A stretch of 20,728 bases of DNA from Candidatus Woesearchaeota archaeon (GTDB taxonomy: Archaea > Nanoarchaeota > Nanoarchaeia > Woesearchaeales > GW2011-AR4), in contig JAHFQL010000010.1 of the NCBI GenBank assembly GCA_023259315.1, positions 1 through 20,728 of the forward strand, written 5' to 3'. Below are positions 14,195 through 20,728 of this stretch, piece by piece; position 1 is the stretch's first letter; every line of letters begins with the position of its first letter. The notes below the pieces were generated by a model. The model had not been told where the DNA came from and did no database searches. It saw nothing but the letters and a program-made list of their open reading frames with translations. The translations under genes and the position numbers were made by a program.

Positions 14195-15169
14195 CTAAAA
14201 ACTCATAACTTTTTCTATACCTTTCAAAACTCTGTTGGCATCCGGCAAATAATAACTTTCAAGTTTTGCGAAAGGAACAGGAACATCTGGGCCTGTTACT
14301 CTTACAACGGGAGCTTGCAGGCTTAGCAATGCTTTTTCGTTTATTGCAGCAATCAATTCACCAGCAAAGCCGGCTGTCCTCTGGGCTTCATGCGCGATGA
14401 CGCACCTTCCAGTTTTTTTCACAGAGGCAATTATGGTTTCTGCATCATAAGGGTTAATTGTCCTTAAATCAATCAACTCAGCAGAATATTTCCCGTTTAA
14501 TTTTTCAATTGCGTCCTGGCATGTTTTGATCATCGCGCCCCAAGCAATCAAGGTAAGGTCGTCTCCTTGCTGCAGGACATTTGCTTTGCCCAAAGGAACA
14601 AAATATTCCTCTTCAGGGATGTCCTGTTTTATTGCGCGATAAATCCTCATTGGCTCATAAAAAATAACAGGATCAGGGTCCCTAATTGCTGCTGCAAGCA
14701 AGCCTTTTGTATCGTATGGGTTTGAAGGCACAACCACTTTCAATCCAGAGATTTGGGAAAACAATGCCTCGCCTGATTCACAGTGCAATTCAAGAGCCCT
14801 TATTCCTGCACCATAAGGAGTTCTCACAACAAGAGGGCAAGTGAATCTGCCTCTGCTCCTCATCCTTATTCGTGCAGCATGAGACAGCAATTGATCAAAT
14901 CCGGCATACATGAAGCCGCTGAACTGTATTTCTGCAACCGGTTTCATGCCGTTGACAGCCAATCCTATTGAAGTTCCGATAATTCCAAGTTCTGCCAATG
15001 GAGTATCCACAACTCTTTCAGGCCCGAACTCTTTCTGCAATCCATCTGTTGCTCTGAACACCCCGCCATTCAAGCCGACATCTTCTCCAAGAACCATCAC
15101 AGTTTTGTCCCTTGATAATTCCTGCCTTAATCCCATATTCACTGCCTGGACTATTGTTGCTACAACCAT
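14195..15169 (-). CDS. pdhB: 2-oxoacid (pyruvate) dehydrogenase E1 component, beta subunit
   Basis: Pairs with E1-alpha to form the thiamine-diphosphate decarboxylase that loads the lipoyl arm of E2. The 324 residues are full length for the family. Landmarks are TIVQAVNMGLRQEL at the start, GEDVGLNGGVFRATDGL, DTPLAELGI with the cofactor-activating Glu60, VRTPYGAGIRALELHCESGEALF, and DLRTINPYDAETI in the C-terminal transketolase-like domain. The start ATG overlaps the stop of the upstream exported-protein gene as TAATG, so the unusual upstream gene and this enzyme are translationally linked. Confidence 0.94.
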   Translation of the reverse strand: MVVATIVQAVNMGLRQELSRDKTVMVLGEDVGLNGGVFRATDGLQKEFGPERVVDTPLAELGIIGTSIGLAVNGMKPVAEIQFSGFMYAGFDQLLSHAARIRMRSRGRFTCPLVVRTPYGAGIRALELHCESGEALFSQISGLKVVVPSNPYDTKGLLAAAIRDPDPVIFYEPMRIYRAIKQDIPEEEYFVPLGKANVLQQGDDLTLIAWGAMIKTCQDAIEKLNGKYSAELIDLRTINPYDAETIIASVKKTGRCVIAHEAQRTAGFAGELIAAINEKALLSLQAPVVRVTGPDVPVPFAKLESYYLPDANRVLKGIEKVMSF

Positions 15170-15684
15170 TATTTAATCTCCATTATCCTATCTAAATCTT
15201 GCATATATCGAGGTTGATATGTTCCTATACCTTTTGGATTTACTGTCAGAGGCGACTGTACTGCCACTCCCTGCGAATTTACTAAATTTATTATCATACC
15301 ATCAAGCTGGCCATCTACTGGTAAATTACGTGGTGGAATTCCATCAATCATTTGGATGACAGAATATAGTCCTAAATCATCATTATATAACTCCCGTTCA
15401 CGTATCTCAAAACCAAGCCTATTATCTGATTCATACGCAATTGCAGTAACTCCAAATTTATCAAGTCGCTCTTGCTCATTTAACTTAATAGGCACTTCCC
15501 ACTTATGGTAGTTGACAAATCTCCCTAACATAATATCATCTGCTAAAGCTGTGCCTTTTTCTACCGCTAATTCGAAAACATGATTAGCTTTTTGTGCTGG
15601 AGTGGGTGTAGCAGGACGACATGCAGGAGATAATGCTATAACACCTGCCATTGTACCTAATGCGACTAATCTTAACACAACCAT
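15169..15684 (-). CDS. exported, possibly lipid-anchored small protein C
   Basis: A 171-residue protein with a secretion signal (MVVLRLVALGTMAGVIALSPAC): hydrophobic core and a cysteine at residue 22 in a lipobox-like but imperfect context (S-P-A-C). The mature part starts with PATPTPAQ and contains ELAVEKGTALA, resembling LAVETGTRA in protein A, and a degenerate PVDGQLDGM where A and B have D-x-N-x-D-G-x-x-D. It ends YMQDLDRIMEIK, comparable to the LDKLYVDFIK end of A. No known family was recognised. The stop overlaps the E1-beta start (TAATG). A 76-nt gap upstream may contain a separate promoter. Confidence 0.75.
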   Translation of the reverse strand: MVVLRLVALGTMAGVIALSPACRPATPTPAQKANHVFELAVEKGTALADDIMLGRFVNYHKWEVPIKLNEQERLDKFGVTAIAYESDNRLGFEIRERELYNDDLGLYSVIQMIDGIPPRNLPVDGQLDGMIINLVNSQGVAVQSPLTVNPKGIGTYQPRYMQDLDRIMEIK

Positions 15685-15760
15685 TTTGTTTGGAATTTTT
15701 ATTTTAATTCATAGTGATCAAAATATCAACTTTCAATCAATTAATGATAATGTTTATTTT

Positions 15761-16195
15761 TTATTTTGGTGCCAGAATATATTTTCCGGCAATTTCCAAG
15801 TCGGTATCAAAATCCCCCTGCCATTGTTTTCTAATCCGTTCAATACTTAAATCCGAAGGTATTTCGTCATTCCCATTTATGGCCCATACATAATCTATTT
15901 CTCCATCTAAATTAATATCTCCGAATTTTACAGCCACTTTTTATGTAAGGTTGGGTGCATGAAACTCCTCTTCATCTTCCAATCCCATTTTTCCATTGAC
16001 ATTTGTTGTGGAAAACTTAAGGTCTATTGTTAAATTATCACCAAATCCTCCGATCCTAGTTCTAGCCGCAGCAATATTCATAGTCCCTTTTGTATTTACA
16101 TAATCAAACAACCTTCTTACTTCGGCAGGAGCGGCAGCATAAGCTAAATTTGCTATAATCATCACAGCAGCTATGTATTTTTTTACAGCATCCAT
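15761..16195 (-). pseudogene. exported small protein B, interrupted by an in-frame TAA
   Basis: The first 84 codons encode a signal peptide (VKKYIAAVMIIANLAYAAA) and an N-terminal part ending EEFHAPNLT, then TAA at 15941-15943. In the same frame, 59 further codons are open to a TAA at 15761-15763, giving KVAVKFGDINLDGEIDYVWA and IAGKYILAPK at the end. The downstream part carries the D-x-N-x-D-G-x-x-D loop shared with protein A, so the two pieces plausibly form one 144-codon gene. It could be a nonsense mutant, a readthrough product or a functional short form. The start lies one base after the protein A stop. A 17-bp sequence spanning the stop codon recurs in protein A. Confidence 0.7.
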
Positions 16196-16196
16196 T

Positions 16197-16670
16197 TTAT
16201 TTTATAAAATCAACATAAAGTTTATCTAATGATGCATCTAAAACCTCTTGGCCAAAACTTGAAGTCATTATTTCACTAGGGGCTGGATCACGAGCCAATA
16301 ATAGCAAAACTTCTTCCAATGTCCCCTCCCTAAGCTCTCTGTATAATGTCTCATCGGCAGTGCCGTCACTATTCAAATCACGGACAATTAGTATATGGGA
16401 TTTATCAATATGTTGTACTAATAAATAATTAACCTGCCCATTAATGGATTCTTTTCCTACCATAAATTTGGTAGGCTGCTCTCCGTTCTCTGATGGAAGA
16501 AATCCATCAAAAAAATTCAGATAATGAGTCTTGCCACTTTTTATGTAAGTTGCACGTGTTCCGGTTTCTACAGCCAAATTTTCCAAAGCTCTTTCCTTTG
16601 TTGAATTTGATGTACATGCAACTGAACTCAATCCAATCAAAGCCGCAGCAGTAAATTTCTTTATGTTCAT
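16197..16670 (-). CDS. exported, possibly lipid-anchored small protein A
   Basis: A 157-residue protein with a signal peptide (MNIKKFTAAALIGLSSVAC), where Cys19 lies in a lipobox-like context followed by TSNST, typical of the tether region of lipoproteins. The mature part contains ENLAVETGTRATYIKSGK, FFDGFLPSENGEQ, and VRDLNSDGTADETLYREL, a calcium-loop-like D-x-N-x-D-G-x-x-D. It ends ASLDKLYVDFIK. No known family was recognised; it appears paralogous to proteins B and C. The start overlaps the E1-alpha stop by four bases (ATGA), and the stop lies one base before protein B. This ties it to the dehydrogenase transcript. Confidence 0.78.
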   Translation of the reverse strand: MNIKKFTAAALIGLSSVACTSNSTKERALENLAVETGTRATYIKSGKTHYLNFFDGFLPSENGEQPTKFMVGKESINGQVNYLLVQHIDKSHILIVRDLNSDGTADETLYRELREGTLEEVLLLLARDPAPSEIMTSSFGQEVLDASLDKLYVDFIK

Positions 16671-17731
16671 TTTATCCCCAGCTCCTCCATCTCTTCTTTC
16701 TGCTGCTGTGTCATTTCAGCATAAACATACTTGAACATATCTTTTGGATCAGGAGCCTGTATTTTTTCAAATTCTGTTACTGCTTTTTCGATTATTTCCT
16801 GTGATTTTTTCAGTACAGAGTCTTTGTAAGCATCATCTAACAAATTTTTCTTTCTCATGTATTTCTCAAGCCTGTCTATTGAATCTTTTTTCATCCAAGA
16901 TTCGAATTCTTCCTTGCTCCTGTATCTTGAAGCATCGTCACTTGTGGAATGGTCGCATAATCTGTAAGTAAATGCCTCAATCAAAGTCGGCCCTTTTCCT
17001 GCTCTTGCCTTTTCAACAGCCTCTTTTGTTGCTTTGTAAACAGCAAAGATATCCATGCCGTCAATTTGTATTCCTTCGATTCCATAAGCAATTCCTTTCT
17101 GGGCAATGGTTTCTGAATGAGTTTGCTTTGGCCTTGGCACAGAAATTGCGAACTGGTTGTTCTCGCAAAAAAATATTGTTGGTGTCTGGAACACGCCAGC
17201 AAAATTCATCGCTTCGTGAAAGTCTCCTTTTGATGTTGCCCCGTCACCAAAATAAGTAATAGTTATTTGTTTAGTGCCCCTTAATTTAGCTGCCCATGCA
17301 GCTCCAACAGCGTGTATCATGTGGGTTCCAACAGGGATTGCAATAGGAAAATTATTCACATTTTGGGGGCTCTTAAGGCCTCTTTCATCGCCATTCCAGT
17401 ATTGAAGCACTTGCACAATCGGGTGTTTTCTTGCTATTAACAAGGCAGAGTTCCTGTACATAGGGAATATCCAATCACTGTCTTCCAAAGCCATCGCACT
17501 TCCCAATTGGCATGCTTCTTGGCCTTTGAACTGTATATAAGTTCCCAATCTGCCCTGCCTTTGCATGTTGAAAGATTTCTGGTCAAATACCCTGATAAAA
17601 ATAAGCATTTCATACATCTTATAGATATCTTCATTAGACAGCTTTGGCATCAGAGACTCATCGCGATTGCCCTGCTCATCCAAAATCTGAAGATATTCTA
17701 TCTTAAAATCCTTCAAAACCCTTTTTGGCAT
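16667..17731 (-). CDS. pdhA: 2-oxoacid (pyruvate) dehydrogenase E1 component, alpha subunit
   Basis: Thiamine-diphosphate-binding subunit that decarboxylates the 2-oxoacid. The ThDP motif runs from GDG (residues 162-164, FGDGATSKGDFHEAMNFAGV) to NN (191-192, CENNQFAIS). The phosphorylation-loop region YRLCDHSTSDDASRYR resembles the pyruvate-type PdhA of Gram-positive bacteria (DHTTADDATRYR), which favours pyruvate over branched-chain substrates, though substrate choice is not proven. 354 residues is standard. It is the first gene of the operon E1-alpha, protein A, protein B, protein C, E1-beta, 61-residue ORF. A TTTATAAA box (17765-17772) and TTGGGGAAAAC before the ATG give a short leader with a weak ribosome-binding site. 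Confidence 0.94.
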   Translation of the reverse strand: MPKRVLKDFKIEYLQILDEQGNRDESLMPKLSNEDIYKMYEMLIFIRVFDQKSFNMQRQGRLGTYIQFKGQEACQLGSAMALEDSDWIFPMYRNSALLIARKHPIVQVLQYWNGDERGLKSPQNVNNFPIAIPVGTHMIHAVGAAWAAKLRGTKQITITYFGDGATSKGDFHEAMNFAGVFQTPTIFFCENNQFAISVPRPKQTHSETIAQKGIAYGIEGIQIDGMDIFAVYKATKEAVEKARAGKGPTLIEAFTYRLCDHSTSDDASRYRSKEEFESWMKKDSIDRLEKYMRKKNLLDDAYKDSVLKKSQEIIEKAVTEFEKIQAPDPKDMFKYVYAEMTQQQKEEMEELGIK

Positions 17732-17737
17732 ATGTTT

Positions 17738-17776
17738 TCCCCAAATGACTAGATTTTAGGGGTATTTATAAATTTT
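17738..17776 (-). promoter_or_regulatory. promoter of the E1 operon
   Basis: TTTATAAA at 17765-17772 lies about 34-41 nt before the pdhA ATG, predicting a leader of roughly 10-12 nt that includes GGGGA (17738-17742). Confidence 0.6.
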
Positions 17777-17879
17777 GTTGAAAGGGATTTTAGAAATTTA
17801 ATATTAAATAACTCTTTGCTGTAGTTCCTTTTTTACTTTTATAATTATAGTTTCATTTAGTTTTATACCTATAATATAA

Positions 17880-17989
17880 GAGTACGTGATTAGCGGGGTT
17901 TACGTCGAGCCTTTATAAATCAAGCCTTACATTTACGAAAAACTAACCCATTTTTGTCGACGAGCTAAAAATGTGCTAATCACGTACGC
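17880..17989. other. long inverted repeat with possible pseudoknot (candidate structured RNA)
   Basis: GTACGTGATTAGC (17882-17894) and its exact complement (17975-17987) close an 80-nt interior; allowing one mismatch the arms extend to 17879-17894 and 17975-17990. Inside, CATTTTT (17949-17955) pairs with AAAAATG (17967-17973) around an 11-nt loop. The loop's TCGACG (17957-17962) is complementary to CGTCGA (17903-17908), and GGGTT (17896-17900) to AACCC (17945-17949); these would form a pseudoknot or alternative folds. It lies about 20 nt after the gyrB stop and about 150 nt before pdhA. It could be a structured RNA, a gyrB 3'-end element or a small inverted-repeat transposon relic. No tRNA or known ribozyme signature was found. 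Confidence 0.6.
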
Positions 17990-18007
17990 TATTATTTAGT
18001 TGTAATT

Positions 18008-19975
<1,968 letters not shown>

Positions 19976-20098
19976 TTTAACGATATTTGAATCATTTTGT
20001 AGTTCTATTTCTAATTTTTAACATATGAAATTATTAAAAACCACTATTTTGTCGTCTGTAAATTAGTATTCAAACCTATAAAATTGAGAACTCCGAAC

Positions 20099-20178
20099 TA
20101 TATAAACCTTTCGTTCCTAGAATGGCATTATAAGGCTTAAAAAGCCAAAATTTAGGGGAATTGGAAATGCCGTTTTTT
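20099..20178 (+). ncRNA. candidate small RNA with its own TATA box and T6 end
   Basis: The roughly 340-bp gap between divergent gyrB and the last gene holds a compact unit: TATATAAA (20099-20106), then at the expected start distance GGCATT (20124-20129), pairing with AATGCC (20166-20171), followed by T6 (20173-20178). Inside is a second hairpin, GGCTT-AAA-AAGCC (20134-20146), and a single-stranded ATTTAGGGGAATTGG segment. Promoter spacing, terminal stem and T-tract together suggest a transcript of about 50-55 nt. No family recognised; C/D or H/ACA guide signatures are absent. The rest of the gap (19976-20098) shows only AT-rich sequence. Confidence 0.45.
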
Positions 20179-20241
20179 GGTGCTTTGTCTAATAGAAAAT
20201 TATAAAGTTGTATACTTATTAGTGGTAACTATTTAGAAAGA

Positions 20242-20283
20242 TTTATAAAGGGTATTTACTTTTATTTTATAGGGTGATCAAAA
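20242..20283 (+). promoter_or_regulatory. promoter and ribosome-binding site of the last gene
   Basis: TTTATAAA (20242-20249) predicts a start near 20270. The perfect anti-16S match GGTGATC (20273-20279) follows and ends four bases before a TTG codon, which decides the start of the next gene. Confidence 0.65.
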
Positions 20284-20728
20284 TTGGCATATAGTCTACC
20301 TAAAAATATTGACCAAACTCTTCGCTTTTATGGAGTAGTAGGTAAAGAGAGATTTAAAACTCTTAAAGAATTTTTTTCTAAAAACGGATTCGCCTTAACT
20401 CAGGATTTACTAAACTATGGATTTAAGCCTGCTGACATTGAAGATGCTGTGAATTCTGGACAGATTGTTGTTGCACATTGGCCTGAACAAAATCCACGAA
20501 CAGATGTGTACTGGGAAAAAGAACCTAAAACTTTAAGAATGTTAGACGAAATGGCTGAAATCGTTGTAGGACTTTGTCGTGGTCAAACTCCACATGAACC
20601 TATTGGCGGTAATGTAGAATCTGTTGGATCTGAAATTGGAAACAACGGCGTAGCCTTGACTGCCCTAGTATACGCAAGAGAGCAAGGAAGGCTTTATGAA
20701 ATGCCAGAAAACGTCATGAGGCGGTGTC
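20284..20728 (+). CDS. unknown protein, 5' part only
   Basis: Open from the TTG at 20284 to the window end, 148 codons, with no stop. TTG is chosen because GGTGATC lies four bases upstream and a TATA box 35-42 nt upstream. The product begins MAYSLPKNIDQTLRFYGVVG and contains FKTLKEFFSKNGFALT, HWPEQNPRTDVYWEKEPKTL, and a region HEPIGGNVESVGSEIGNN. It has no signal peptide or membrane helix in the visible part. No family was recognised; the early part looks helical and could be a DNA-binding or regulatory domain, but this is not supported by a motif. Confidence 0.7.
   Translation, partial: MAYSLPKNIDQTLRFYGVVGKERFKTLKEFFSKNGFALTQDLLNYGFKPADIEDAVNSGQIVVAHWPEQNPRTDVYWEKEPKTLRMLDEMAEIVVGLCRGQTPHEPIGGNVESVGSEIGNNGVALTALVYAREQGRLYEMPENVMRRC

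Noticed and set aside
17882..17987. tRNA gene, with or without intron, in the inverted repeat
   Set aside because: No T-loop (GGTTCAAATCC-like) or D-loop signature is present, and the closing stem is 13 bp rather than 7.

Overview
The window reads as archaeal chromosome, most likely from a DPANN lineage such as Woesearchaeota or Pacearchaeota. The lineage is inferred; no marker here fixes it. Archaeal signs are RNA polymerase subunit RpoK, ribosomal protein S17e, an Lhr-type helicase, and promoters with TATA boxes (TTTAAATA, TTTATAAA) 20-30 nt before many start codons, giving leaderless or very short-leader mRNAs. The DNA is AT-rich. Several enzymes are of bacterial type (CoaD, CoaE, GyrB, pyruvate dehydrogenase-type E1/E2), as often happens in these reduced archaea.

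Layout, left to right. (1) 1-985: the end of an IS1-like insertion sequence whose transposase frame is split at an A8-C-A8 tract. (2) 1022-5559, + strand: a secreted subtilase, an Lhr-family helicase and a DUF218/YdcF-like protein. (3) 5620-7305, + strand: a HicB-HicA toxin-antitoxin pair overlapping coaE (dephospho-CoA kinase), then coaD (phosphopantetheine adenylyltransferase). A short decayed piece resembling the ilvD 3' end lies between coaE and coaD. (4) 7322-9051, - strand: an unknown protein, a 145-nt run of hairpins, and an information-processing operon (mini zinc ribbon, 18-residue acidic micro-ORF, rpoK, rps17e). (5) 9139-10158: a complete but frame-disrupted IS630-type element inserted just upstream of that operon's promoter region. 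(6) 10264-12480, + strand: a CxxC-x17-CxxC zinc-binding mini-protein, an unknown protein, lipoate-protein ligase A and an unknown protein. (7) 12492-17731, - strand: 2-oxoacid (probably pyruvate) dehydrogenase genes. E1-alpha and E1-beta are separated by three small exported proteins, one with an in-frame TAA; a 61-residue ORF follows E1-beta, then E2 on its own promoter. (8) 17880-17989: a long inverted repeat with potential pseudoknot. (9) 18008-19942, - strand: gyrB. (10) 20099-20178: a promoter plus a compact structured candidate small RNA. (11) 20284-end: an unrecognised partial gene.

Functionally, the centre of the window is the making and use of acyl-CoA. CoaD and CoaE finish CoA, LplA supplies lipoyl groups for E2, and E1/E2 make acyl-CoA. 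An E3 (dihydrolipoamide dehydrogenase) and gyrA are not in the window. The most unusual part is the set of three exported proteins, apparently paralogous and sharing a D-x-N-x-D-G-x-x-D-like motif, sandwiched with stop/start overlaps between E1-alpha and E1-beta. The two unexplained structured elements flanking gyrB also deserve attention.
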